Shown here piece by piece: positions 8,883 through 18,431 of a DNA stretch of 64,000 nucleotides (the stretch's first letter is position 1; each line of letters starts with the position of its first letter). The DNA lies in contig QJOU01000038.1 of the NCBI GenBank assembly GCA_003265685.1, forward strand, positions 1-64,000. The letters are read 5' to 3'. A program made the position numbers and the translations under genes. The notes under the pieces were generated by a model, which saw nothing but the letters and a program-made list of their open reading frames with translations, searched no databases and was not told the DNA's origin. Source of the stretch: Piscinibacter caeni. GTDB lineage: Bacteria > Pseudomonadota > Gammaproteobacteria > Burkholderiales > Burkholderiaceae_C.

Positions 8883-10070
8883 ATGAAGACCATCACGCTG
8901 CGCGAAGGCAAGGAGCGCTCGCTGCTGCGCCGCCACCCCTGGGTGTTCCAGGGCAGCGTCGCCAAGGGCAAGGCCGACCCGGGCGAGACGGTGCGCGTGG
9001 AGGCGAGTGACGGCCGCTTCCTCGCCTGGGCCTCGTACAGCCCGAGCTCGATGATCCGCGTGCGCGCCTGGAGCTTCGACGAGGCCGAGCGCATCGACGC
9101 CGCCTTCTTCGAGCGCCGCATCGCTGCCGCGCTGGCGCTGCGTGCGCGCCTGCCGATCGCCAGCGACGGCGTGCGCCTGGTGCACGGCGAGGCCGACGGC
9201 CTGCCCGGGCTGATCGTCGACCGGTATGCCGACGTGCTGTCGGCCCAGTTGCTCTCCGCCGGCACCGAGCGCTGGAAGGCGGTGATCGCCGATGCGCTGC
9301 TGGCCGCCACCGGCTGCACGCGGCTGTACGAGCGCAGCGATTCCGGCGTGCGCCAGCTCGAGGGCCTGGCGCCGGCCACCGGCTGGCTGCGCGGCGAAGG
9401 CGACACCACGGTGACGATCACCGAACACGGCTGGAAGCTCACGCTCGACGTGGCCGAGGGCCACAAGACCGGCTTCTACCTCGACCAGCGCGACAACCGG
9501 AAGCTGTTCGCCGACACCGTGCGGCACTTCGGCTTCGCCCGCGTGCTCAACTGCTACTGCTACACCGGCGGCTTCAGCGTGGCCGCGCTCGCCGGCGGCG
9601 CGCAGGAGGTGGTGAGCGTGGACTCGTCCGCGCCGGCGCTCGAGCGCGCGAGTGCGCATGTGTTGCTGAACGGCTTCGAACCCTCGCGCCACCAGGCGCT
9701 CGACGCCGACGTCAACCAGACGCTGCGCGAGATGCTCAAGCAGGGGCGCAGCTTCGACGCCATCGTGCTCGACCCGCCCAAGTTCGCGCCCACCGCCGCG
9801 CATGCCGAACGGGCCGCGCGCGCCTACAAGGACATCAACCGCCTGGCCTTCAAGCTGCTCGCACCGGGCGGGGCGCTGTTCACCTTCTCCTGCTCGGGCG
9901 GCGTGGGGCCGGAGCTGTTCCACAAGATCGTGGCCGGCGCGGGGCTCGACGCCGGCGTGGACGGCATCGTCTATGCCCGCCTGGCCGCCGCGCCCGACCA
10001 CCCGCAGACCATCACCTTCCCCGAAGGCGAGTACCTCAAGGGCCTGGTGGTGCTGAAGTCGGCAGCTTGA
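8883..10070 (+). CDS. rlmI: 23S rRNA m5C1962 methyltransferase (RlmI type)
   Basis: A 395-residue class I SAM-dependent methyltransferase of the RlmI/YccW group, which methylates C1962 of 23S rRNA. An N-terminal PUA domain (about residues 1-75, with RRHPWVFQGSV) precedes a Rossmann methyltransferase domain. The SAM-binding segment is VLNCYCYTGGFSVAA and the catalytic region VLDPPKFAP; FSCSGGV supplies the later conserved cysteine. It starts 7 bp after xerC. Its last 35 bp overlap the convergent Lrp-family gene. Confidence 0.9.
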   Translation: MKTITLREGKERSLLRRHPWVFQGSVAKGKADPGETVRVEASDGRFLAWASYSPSSMIRVRAWSFDEAERIDAAFFERRIAAALALRARLPIASDGVRLVHGEADGLPGLIVDRYADVLSAQLLSAGTERWKAVIADALLAATGCTRLYERSDSGVRQLEGLAPATGWLRGEGDTTVTITEHGWKLTLDVAEGHKTGFYLDQRDNRKLFADTVRHFGFARVLNCYCYTGGFSVAALAGGAQEVVSVDSSAPALERASAHVLLNGFEPSRHQALDADVNQTLREMLKQGRSFDAIVLDPPKFAPTAAHAERAARAYKDINRLAFKLLAPGGALFTFSCSGGVGPELFHKIVAGAGLDAGVDGIVYARLAAAPDHPQTITFPEGEYLKGLVVLKSAA

Positions 10071-10539
10071 GCCTCGGCGCGAACTTCGCGCGAAACACGC
10101 TGAAGAAGGCCTTCAGGTTGCGCACGTTCGCGTCCTGCGTGAACAGCTGCTGCACCAGCGCGTGGTAGGCCGGCATGTCGGCCACCTGCAGCACGAGCAC
10201 GAAATCCGGCCCCGGCGAAACGCGGTAGACCTGCTGCACCGAGGGCTCGGCCACCGCGCGCGCCTCGAACGCGGCCAGGTGCTCGGCGCCCTGCCGGTCG
10301 AGCGTCACCTCGACGATGGCCGTCAGCCCCGCGCCCAGCCGCTCGGGCGAGAGCAGGGCGACCAGCGACTCGATCACCCCCGTCTCGCGCAGCCGCTTCA
10401 CCCGCCGCAGGCAGGTGGCCGGCGAGGTGTGCACCGCGGCCGCCAGGGCCTGGTTGGTCAGCGAGGCGTCGGCCTGCAGGACGTCCAGGATGCGCAGGTC
10501 GGTCGCATCGAGTGTGACTTTTTCGGCGAGTTCAGGCAT
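10036..10539 (-). CDS. Lrp/AsnC-family transcriptional regulator
   Basis: A 167-residue regulator. Residues about 8-68 form the winged helix-turn-helix (LDATDLRILDVLQADASLTNQALA... RRVKRLRETGVI). The C-terminal half is the RAM/AsnC ligand-binding domain, which normally binds an amino acid and sets oligomer state. It lies divergent to glmS across a 131-bp intergenic region, so it may regulate itself or a neighbour; its ligand is unknown. Its 3' end overlaps the end of rlmI in opposite orientation. Confidence 0.92.
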   Translation of the reverse strand: MPELAEKVTLDATDLRILDVLQADASLTNQALAAAVHTSPATCLRRVKRLRETGVIESLVALLSPERLGAGLTAIVEVTLDRQGAEHLAAFEARAVAEPSVQQVYRVSPGPDFVLVLQVADMPAYHALVQQLFTQDANVRNLKAFFSVFRAKFAPRLKLPTSAPPGP

Positions 10540-10670
10540 CTCGTTTGAAAGGAATCTTCACCGTACTCAGGGGGTGGCTGAATATTCCATAGAGGCGCCT
10601 AATTTGCAATCACCAGCCGCGCAAGGCTGCCTAGCATCCGAGCCCAGTCGAACCAGCGAGGAACCTGCCC

Positions 10671-12539
<1,869 letters not shown>

Positions 12540-12916
12540 TGCGACTTCGCGTTCAATCGCACTCCTCAGCTTGCAAACCACCTGGAGAGTTCGCTCATAG
12601 GTGAATGGCGTTCACTTTGCATTTCCAGGGCTTTGTGGGCATTTTTTGCATTTCCAAGCTTCCGTGTGAGCGGCGGCGAGCTTTGAATCTTGGCGACCAA
12701 GCGGGCAAGCGGGTGATGTGTGGAAGCCTGGAAGCCTGGGCAAGCAGGGGCCTTCCTTCACGTCCCGCGAGCAAGGGCCTCTCTAGTGACCTGCCGCTCG
12801 GCGAGTTAGCGGGGCACCTCATCGCCGCAAGTAGGCAGCGCGAACCGAGGGACGAGGAGCGCCAAGGCAAGGATGTGCGTTCGAGCCTTCGCAACACGGC
12901 GGGTGAAACTGCTTCT
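12540..12916. other. glmS-proximal junction of the island, with direct repeats
   Basis: 377 bp without a convincing gene. GC content drops compared with glmS. TTTGCATTTCCA occurs twice in direct orientation at 12616-12627 and 12645-12656, and TGTGGGC, the same seven bases that begin the ends of Tn7, lies between them at 12634-12640, about 95 bp after the glmS stop. There is also GTGAA-TGGCG-TTCAC at 12601-12615. This may be the transposon end, but I cannot prove it without the matching far end. Confidence 0.4.
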
Positions 12917-14617
12917 CTATCGAATGTTGGCCAGGAGCTTCCTCGCGAGCACGCGGTTTCTGGGATTCGAAGTCGTCTGCATCTCGGCAAGCAGTCGAGT
13001 GATAGTTATGGAGGCTTTGGAGAGTTGCAAGCGGCTAACGGCCCACTCCACCGTGCGCTCAAAAAACGCACTCCTCTCTTCAATGAACTCGTTCGGATTC
13101 TTTGCTTCTATCACGAGGTGGCGTACGACTCTTGTGGGAATGCCTGTCTCACGTACCAAGTAGTTGATGGTGATCTGGCGCGGCTTTCCTGTCTGCCGCA
13201 TGCCGTTCGCGCGGGCCGCCTTGAGCACATCGACGACGACGTCTGTTTGCCGCTTCTCTTCTGATCTACGCTTCGAGTCCAGCTGGGATACGAACCACGT
13301 TTGGTCACGATGTATCGCGCGAAGAACTGCCTCCTTGCCCCGCGGGCGCAGGGCCGCGCGTCTTCGTACGTCAGGCAAGAGTGCCGCCAGAAGCTCGCGA
13401 TCGGCTCGCACGGACGGAATAGTCCTATTGGCTTCGCGCACATGGTCTCGCCGAGGAACTCGATGGTCCAACCACTCGTAGTCAAGCACTGCTACTGCCC
13501 AGAAAGCGGTGGGCAGAGACCGCCGGAGTGTGAACCAGCGTGCTCCCGGCACTTTCGCTAGGTATTGTTCCAGTCGGTCCTTAGCAACTCCTAACTCCAG
13601 TGCGCAGTTTGCCCTTCGCTGTGCCCTCCCTTCAGGAACCTTGGGCATCACCGATCGACGAGTAGCAACTAGCTTCGCGACCTCATCGAAGTCGAGACCG
13701 ATCCCGACAGCGATCGCGCACAGCACCTTAGGATGCAACGCTGAAAGCGTGACACGGTTCGGTATCGGGTGTGCTGTCGGCTGCGCTTTCGATGCTAAGG
13801 CGACAGAACTGCGGAGCAGCCACTGGAGCCAGACATCGCCGAAGACTCCGCGCAACAGGCGGATGGCTCTGTCGTTCCCAACGCTTGGAGGGAGTTCCAG
13901 CAAGCAGTCGCGCAAGGTACGCGCTAACGCACTCATGGAAAGAGTACCAGGCGTGGCGTCGAGGCAGGCGAACTCAAAGCAAGCGAGCCTATGTAGCGCG
14001 CCAATCTCGGCTGGTGCTGATCCTGAAAGTGTGAGATCCGCGCCGCAGGGGCACCGGGTTGACAACGCGGGCTTCTCACGAGCCGGCACCAGAACGCGTT
14101 GGCACGCGTGGCAATGGGACACCAACATAACCCCGTGAAGATGGCAGACGCTTGTGCCGTGAAGCTGGTGCGCGCGGTGTAGATAGGGCTCTGCATAGCG
14201 GCCCTGGTCCAGACGCAGACAAGTGGGGCATACCTGAAGCTCGACCCGGCGCATGTAGGAGTGCCGGCTAGGTGTCTTGGCCCCCTGACCACGAATCCAT
14301 ATCGGATTCAGTCGATCCTCCGCAACTGTCGACGTGTCGCCTAGTGCTTGGCTGGCGGCGAAGAAGCACTCCCAGTAGCCGCGAGTCGTGAGAGTCGTGG
14401 CGGTGCTCATCGATAGTCGGAACAGACCAAGTAGACGCACGGTCGAGTCCGTATCGTTCGGGTTGTCCATTAGCTGAGGTTCCCAAGCGGCGTGGGTGGT
14501 ACTACCCGCACGCCTTCGGATCGCAGCGAAGTGGTCATATGCATTGAGCGTGGCGACGCGAGGCAAATAGTTGCCGAGCAACTCATCAGGCAACGGTGCG
14601 TCAATGTTTGGGAACAT
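12917..14617 (-). CDS. TniQ/TnsD-family transposon targeting protein
   Basis: A 566-residue protein of the TniQ superfamily, nearer TnsD size (about 500) than short TniQ (300-400). The N-terminus has the PLPDELLGNYLPR motif. A zinc-binding module follows: C130xxC133, C158xxH161 (CHLHGV), C169xxC172 and CPCG at 189-192. A long basic, helical C-terminal half is probably for DNA recognition. TnsD of Tn7 binds the 3' end of glmS and directs insertion just downstream, and this gene is the first one after glmS, pointing toward it. No intact TnsA, TnsB or TnsC is nearby, so it is probably stranded. Codon use is less GC-biased than in flanking core genes. Confidence 0.85.
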   Translation of the reverse strand: MFPNIDAPLPDELLGNYLPRVATLNAYDHFAAIRRRAGSTTHAAWEPQLMDNPNDTDSTVRLLGLFRLSMSTATTLTTRGYWECFFAASQALGDTSTVAEDRLNPIWIRGQGAKTPSRHSYMRRVELQVCPTCLRLDQGRYAEPYLHRAHQLHGTSVCHLHGVMLVSHCHACQRVLVPAREKPALSTRCPCGADLTLSGSAPAEIGALHRLACFEFACLDATPGTLSMSALARTLRDCLLELPPSVGNDRAIRLLRGVFGDVWLQWLLRSSVALASKAQPTAHPIPNRVTLSALHPKVLCAIAVGIGLDFDEVAKLVATRRSVMPKVPEGRAQRRANCALELGVAKDRLEQYLAKVPGARWFTLRRSLPTAFWAVAVLDYEWLDHRVPRRDHVREANRTIPSVRADRELLAALLPDVRRRAALRPRGKEAVLRAIHRDQTWFVSQLDSKRRSEEKRQTDVVVDVLKAARANGMRQTGKPRQITINYLVRETGIPTRVVRHLVIEAKNPNEFIEERSAFFERTVEWAVSRLQLSKASITITRLLAEMQTTSNPRNRVLARKLLANIR

Positions 14618-15117
14618 CGCCCGTGAGGTTGGCTGGTTGGGGCGACGCAGCGTCCCTGCCGTCCCACTTCAACGGCATGACTTGAGGGCGGGGCGTGTGC
14701 GTGCGCGTGTGACGTCTCTGGCTCATCCGCAGTCTAGGGGTGCGGAGAACAGGCCGCTGCTGTTCAGCAGGCACGCAAACTGACCCGCAACGCAAATCCT
14801 TCCTTCAAATGACAAGACTTCCGTCAAACGGAAGAAAACCTGAACTGCAGGCTCCTCGAAGGCCCAGCTTGGGCCTTCAGACGCGAGAGGTGTTGTCGCC
14901 AACTCTCGGGACGGATATAAGTGGCTTCTCGACGTATCGCCGCGCGCCGAAGAACGTTCTGCACGTACGTACGCACATGTTCCCGAAAATTCTTCGTAGG
15001 TAACTACAAGCATGCGCAATCGAGATCGAGTTGTAGAGAATATCTGCGCTTCCATGCGCGAGCTCGCAACGGCGGAGTCGGTGCAGTCGACGCTGATTCA
15101 CTCCTACTAGGCAACTC
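14618..15117. other. 500-bp gap between the two TniQ-type genes, with two tight hairpins
   Basis: No gene is recognised. Two perfect short inverted repeats lie close together: CTTCCGT-CAA-ACGGAAG at 14818-14834 and GAAGGCCCA-GCT-TGGGCCTTC at 14858-14878. Neither is followed by a convincing T run. The gap separates the divergent tniQ genes and should hold their promoters; the hairpins could be terminators of lost genes or relics of an inserted element. Confidence 0.45.
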
Positions 15118-15492
15118 GTGGCGAACAACGTGCTTAGTTCGCTTCGGGCACAGGGAGTCAGTTCTGGTAGCCAAGAATCGGCGGTGATGTGTGTGCGGCG
15201 TGCTGACGAATGGGCGACTAAACATCTAGTGCCCAAGCTGCCAACTATCGTCGAACCACATCTCGATGAAGTGCTTGGATCTTGGCTTGCGCGTCTCTCG
15301 CTCTACAACGGGCCGCGAGTGTGGGACTCCTTCACCAGCCGGGTCGGCTATGGCCGACTGCGTGACGAACTCTTCAATCTCTTCGAGTACAGCAAGAGTG
15401 TCTGCGAACTCTTCGAGGCGCTCGGCACCGACTGGGTAATGGCGAGTAGTCGAAGAGCGCCTCGGCGGCGACTGAGTGCAAGGCTTTCCTGA
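15118..15492 (+). pseudogene. TniQ-family N-terminal fragment
   Basis: An open frame of 124 codons. Residues about 38-75 (LVPKLPTIVEPHLDEVLGSW, then LARLSLYNGPRVWDSF) match the start of TniQ proteins, in which a PxPxExLxSWLxRLA-like motif opens the domain. The frame then runs for about 50 residues without the CxxC zinc module and stops at 15492, where a complete TniQ would need 300 or more residues. It is oriented opposite to the long TniQ/TnsD gene and directly precedes the P-loop gene, the usual tniB/tnsC-tniQ neighbourhood. The true start is unclear (GTG 15118 or internal GTG codons). Confidence 0.55.
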
Positions 15493-15722
15493 CCAATCGA
15501 GAACGCGAGTCCAGAGAATCTTCCTCAAAATGGAAGTTTTCGCGTCTGATGGAAGAATTGCAAGACGGCCTATCCCCGAGAACGGGAAGACAACGCTCAA
15601 AGAGGGAGAGAGACTTCTCGTTCGGCTGCGACTCGGCTATAAGGTTCCGTCTCGATGTGCGAGCACACCTCGATGAACGTTCAGGTAACGCCCGAACGGA
15701 CTCATGCAGAGAAGGAGTCGGA

Positions 15723-16241
15723 ATGAACAACTTGGTCACCAGGCAACTGATCGAAGCTGCGATGCGCAGGAATCCGTTCATCAGCCGGTCTTTAACTGGC
15801 TCTTCCGCGCGAGAAGCATGGGATTCTAGGGCTGGCGGTTTCGCGATCATTGGCCCTACGGGGGCAGGAAAGTCCGCTTTGGTCAAGACTTATCTCGAAT
15901 CGTATTTCACAACTGGACTGCGCGAACACTGGGCCGTAAGCCTCACCTACACCGAAGTGGCACCGCGAACGGCGGTGCTGCTCGTCATCAATCTCTGGGA
16001 CCGGCTGGTCATCGAGATTGCGTGCGATGCCCTGATGCCGGAGTGGCGTGTCGTCGACACCCTCGTGAAGCTTGCCGACCGTCGCGGTAAGCCGCATTCG
16101 ATACTCTTGGACTCGAATATGCTCTGTCAGGATCTTACGGGCTGGGCGAAGCGCAACGACATCGAGCTGCGCCTGCTCGCGTCTGTCTGTCCGGGCATCC
16201 CCGATCCGGCCGAGCGTGCTTTGAGCGGACCTCGACAATGA
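15723..16241 (+). pseudogene. TnsC/TniB-like P-loop ATPase fragment fused to IS3-type transposase debris
   Basis: The ATG at 15723 has a good AAGGAG ribosome-binding site. Residues 1-95 carry a Walker A motif (GPTGAGKS, 44-51) after NPFISR, resembling the AAA+ regulators TniB/TnsC, which bridge transposase and target protein. No Walker B follows. From about residue 98 the sequence instead resembles IS3-family OrfB (EWRVVDTLVKLADRRGKP, then SILLD and GWAKR), but the DNGxE catalytic motif is degenerate (LLDSNM). So an intact translation start leads into a truncated ATPase joined to transposase remains. The IS3 assignment is weaker than the P-loop. Confidence 0.5.
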
Positions 16242-16368
16242 GAAGTCGTGATGGACGCCTCCAATGACGTGGAACGGCGGCACCGGTCCCGAGATTGAGC
16301 ATGCGCCGAGTCATGTACTTCGGCCTAGCTGAGACGAGCGAAGTTGGTTGGTCGAGTAGTCGAACAGA

Positions 16369-16869
16369 ATGAGAACTGCCGGTGGCGATGCCGAACTGTG
16401 GGAGAACTTCGACCCGTCGACGCTGTCCCAGTACGTACGAACGCGGAAACAGATTGGCCGACGCTGGGTGAGCGGAGAGGCCGCTTCGGCGACGCTTGCG
16501 CGCACGGTCGGCGACACCGCAGCCACTTGGCTTTTGGACCAGGTTGAGAGTGATCTCTCGTGGCTGACCGGTGGAGAACTAGTCCCCTCAGCCTGGCGCT
16601 TGTGCGTCCTTCAAAGCTCCAGCTGCTATCTTGTTCCTGCCGTCGCACCGGAATTTCGCCTTCACCGCGACGATCGGCACTTCGACCGCGAAATGTCAGC
16701 AGACGCAGCGGGTCTATGTGCGACACTCTTTTGCCTGAATCGGCTCGGCCACCTCATGGCTGATCAGATGCCGTTTTCTCCGGGGAAGTGGGTCAAGCCA
16801 GAGCGCAAATTTGTTGCGTTCAGCCACCTTCACCCGGAGGCACGAGCGATATGGGCGGTGCTCAACTAG
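16369..16869 (+). CDS. Hypothetical protein, 166 aa
   Basis: I do not recognise it confidently. The middle has ATLARTVGDTAATWLLDQVESDLSW written as helix, then short beta-like stretches (AWRLCVLQSS, YLVPAV). The arrangement vaguely recalls small mobile-element proteins of the DUF6876 sort, but the match is weak. The C-terminus is rich in aromatic and basic residues (GKWVKPERKFVAFSHLH). No signal peptide or membrane segment. It sits between the transposon remnants and a convergent unknown gene, inside the lower-GC island, so it is probably cargo. Confidence 0.5.
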   Translation: MRTAGGDAELWENFDPSTLSQYVRTRKQIGRRWVSGEAASATLARTVGDTAATWLLDQVESDLSWLTGGELVPSAWRLCVLQSSSCYLVPAVAPEFRLHRDDRHFDREMSADAAGLCATLFCLNRLGHLMADQMPFSPGKWVKPERKFVAFSHLHPEARAIWAVLN

Positions 16870-16924
16870 AAGCATTGCCGGCGGCCTGGCAAGCGGGAGG
16901 CTGGCGGGCTCCTGACGTTCAGGC

Positions 16925-17380
16925 TCAGCTCGAAGGCTGCACCGCTTTGATCACGGCGATGGTTGCGAGGTCGGTGATGTGAGAGCCGGCAAGCTGAAGA
17001 AAGGGTCCGCTTAGGACCTGGCCGTCCGTGGTTCGAAATGCGAATGCTGTGCTGCCACCACGGTCCCAGTCGCGGCCTTCCAGAATCTCTGTGATCTGCG
17101 CCGCTTTCCACACCCCAGTTCCACTGCACCAAGCGGGCAGCATGCAGGCAAGCTCGACGAGCGTCCCGCTCTCGTTCTCCCTGGCGGCCGCAACCACGTC
17201 AGAGTCCCAACAGAAGCAGATCGTCGTTCTGGCGAGCTCCTCTCCCGAATCGCTCGCGAAGGTGGCGATGAACCAGGGCAGCTGACCGAACAGCCGCATC
17301 GCTCGCCAATGACCAGCAGTTGGAGAGACGCGAAGGCCCGCGGGAACATCGAATTCGAACTCCGGAAGTGAGACAAACAT
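16925..17380 (-). CDS. Hypothetical protein, 151 aa
   Basis: A cytoplasmic protein with no recognised family. The start ATG at 17380 has a purine-rich stretch (AAGGGAAGA) upstream. Mixed alpha/beta composition is predicted by eye, with two cysteines in TICFCWDSD and a C-terminal helix (ITDLATIAVIKAVQ). It is convergent with the 166-aa gene and divergent from the XRE regulator gene. The palindromic operator at 17401-17420 lies immediately upstream of its start, so it is probably controlled by that regulator. Confidence 0.5.
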   Translation of the reverse strand: MFVSLPEFEFDVPAGLRVSPTAGHWRAMRLFGQLPWFIATFASDSGEELARTTICFCWDSDVVAAARENESGTLVELACMLPAWCSGTGVWKAAQITEILEGRDWDRGGSTAFAFRTTDGQVLSGPFLQLAGSHITDLATIAVIKAVQPSS

Positions 17381-17400
17381 GGCTGGACGATCTTCCCTTG

Positions 17401-17420
17401 CTGGGTTATTAATAACTCAG
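17401..17420. promoter_or_regulatory. 20-bp palindromic operator, XRE-type
   Basis: CTGGGTTATTAATAACTCAG is a palindrome with one mismatched pair; its core GTTATTAATAAC is perfect. It lies between the divergent 151-aa gene and the first XRE gene. A near copy of the core (GTTATAAATAAC) recurs at 17848-17859, before the second XRE gene. This spacing and repetition fit an autoregulatory XRE operator. Confidence 0.6.
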
Positions 17421-17514
17421 AGCACGATCCTCGGTGGGAAGCTTGCGCGTTGCAAGCGCGACGACGCCATCTCCGGGTGTGCGCACCGGGAATGAATTCG
17501 CCTTTCGCATACGC

Positions 17515-17847
17515 GTGAGCACAACGAAGCTTGGCCAGAGGTACGAGGACGCCCGTTCGACGGGGCTCCGCATCGATGTTCTGGGATCCTTGCTTCGTGC
17601 GGCGCGCTACGCAGCGCGTCTACGTCAGGTAGATCTTGCTGAGTGCTTGGGCTTGAGCCAAACGGTTATCAGCAACGTCGAGCGAGGAGCCCGCCCGCTC
17701 AGCGTCATGGAGCTGAGGGATTGGCTTCGTGCGCTTGGAGTCGACTTTGTTCAGTTCGCTGACCGGCTGGATAGATCGTTGACCGATGGGCCGGCGAGCC
17801 CGGTTGCGGCTGCCCGGCCGGTAGCCAAGAGGCGACGAAAGCTTTGA
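17515..17847 (+). CDS. XRE-family helix-turn-helix regulator (first)
   Basis: About 110 residues from GTG at 17515; an earlier in-frame GTG at 17434 would add 27 residues that do not look like part of the fold. The HTH_XRE domain covers about residues 22-80 (LGSLLRAARYAARLRQVDLAECLGLSQ, then TVISNVERGARPL). A basic tail KRRRKL follows. It is preceded by the 20-bp palindrome and followed by its near copy, suggesting autoregulation and control of the second XRE gene 49 bp downstream. It is probably a repressor of island functions. Confidence 0.75.
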   Translation: MSTTKLGQRYEDARSTGLRIDVLGSLLRAARYAARLRQVDLAECLGLSQTVISNVERGARPLSVMELRDWLRALGVDFVQFADRLDRSLTDGPASPVAAARPVAKRRRKL

Positions 17848-17859
17848 GTTATAAATAAC
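17848..17859. promoter_or_regulatory. Second XRE operator-like site
   Basis: GTTATAAATAAC matches the perfect core palindrome GTTATTAATAAC at 17405-17416 in 11 of 12 positions. It lies just after the first XRE gene (the overlap with its stop codon is at the boundary) and 38 bp before the second XRE gene. Confidence 0.5.
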
Positions 17860-17896
17860 GTGGTGCCAGAAGGACGAAGCATGGACGCTCGCCTGG

Positions 17897-18187
17897 ATGG
17901 CAATCCGGCGGCGAACGACTCTTCCTCGTGGGCGACCCAAGGGCGCACTAAGCTTCGATGCGGAAGTCGCACAAGCATTTGGCGGCGTCTTGAGGAAGGC
18001 GCGTGTAGCTGCCGAGATGTCGCAGGAGGCCCTCGCCCACTTGTCACGGGTGGAGAGGTCGTATCTTGGTCGGATCGAGCGAGGACAAAGTCAACCGACG
18101 TTGCTTGTGATCCTCAAGGTTGCCGCTGCCCTGGGATGGGATGGAGCCATGTTGGTGGCCGCTACGGAGGACGCGATGAAGTCGTGA
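17897..18187 (+). CDS. XRE-family helix-turn-helix regulator (second)
   Basis: A 96-residue protein. An N-terminal basic arm (MAIRRRTTLPRGRPKG) precedes an HTH_XRE domain (about residues 25-85: FGGVLRKARVAAEMSQEALA, then RVERSYLGRIERGQSQPTL). The last part resembles the short regulators of integrative elements and controller proteins. It is the second of two tandem XRE genes and shares an operator motif with the first. No sensor domain is present. It is likely a repressor of the downstream antitoxin-like pair or the integrase. Confidence 0.8.
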   Translation: MAIRRRTTLPRGRPKGALSFDAEVAQAFGGVLRKARVAAEMSQEALAHLSRVERSYLGRIERGQSQPTLLVILKVAAALGWDGAMLVAATEDAMKS

Positions 18188-18257
18188 GCCACGTCTCTGG
18201 GAGATGATCGCCTCGTCCGTGTGTCGAGCACCGCGACACGTTCACAGGAGAGTGACA

Positions 18258-18431
18258 GTGGCGCAAGACCTACATGCGATGCAGGGCGACGATCAAGGCG
18301 CAGTGTTGTCGCCTGAAGAATTGGAGGAGCTTGAGGCAGCCCTTGCCGACGACCAGGCGGGCAACGTAGTCGCGGGCGAAGAGTTCCTCCGCGGCCTTCG
18401 CGCATCACTAGACCCATCTGCGGCAGGATGA
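18258..18431 (+). CDS. Small acidic protein, 57 aa, partner of the ParS/MbcA-like gene
   Basis: GTG start with CAGGAGAG six bases upstream. The product is short and acidic: after ten residues comes SPEELEELEAALADDQAG and then EEFLRGLRASLDP, predicted to be two helices. Its stop overlaps the next start as ATGA. The pattern resembles antidote or ribbon-helix-helix-free addiction-module components, but I do not recognise a family. The overlap shows it is co-translated with the DUF2384-type gene. Confidence 0.55.
   Translation: MAQDLHAMQGDDQGAVLSPEELEELEAALADDQAGNVVAGEEFLRGLRASLDPSAAG

Noticed and set aside
10540-10670. glmS ribozyme or riboswitch upstream of glmS
   Set aside because: That ribozyme occurs in Firmicutes and its core sequence is not visible here.
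12605-13264. Open frame of 219 codons on the plus strand after glmS
   Set aside because: It overlaps the TniQ/TnsD gene antisense for half its length and has no domain or ribosome-binding site.
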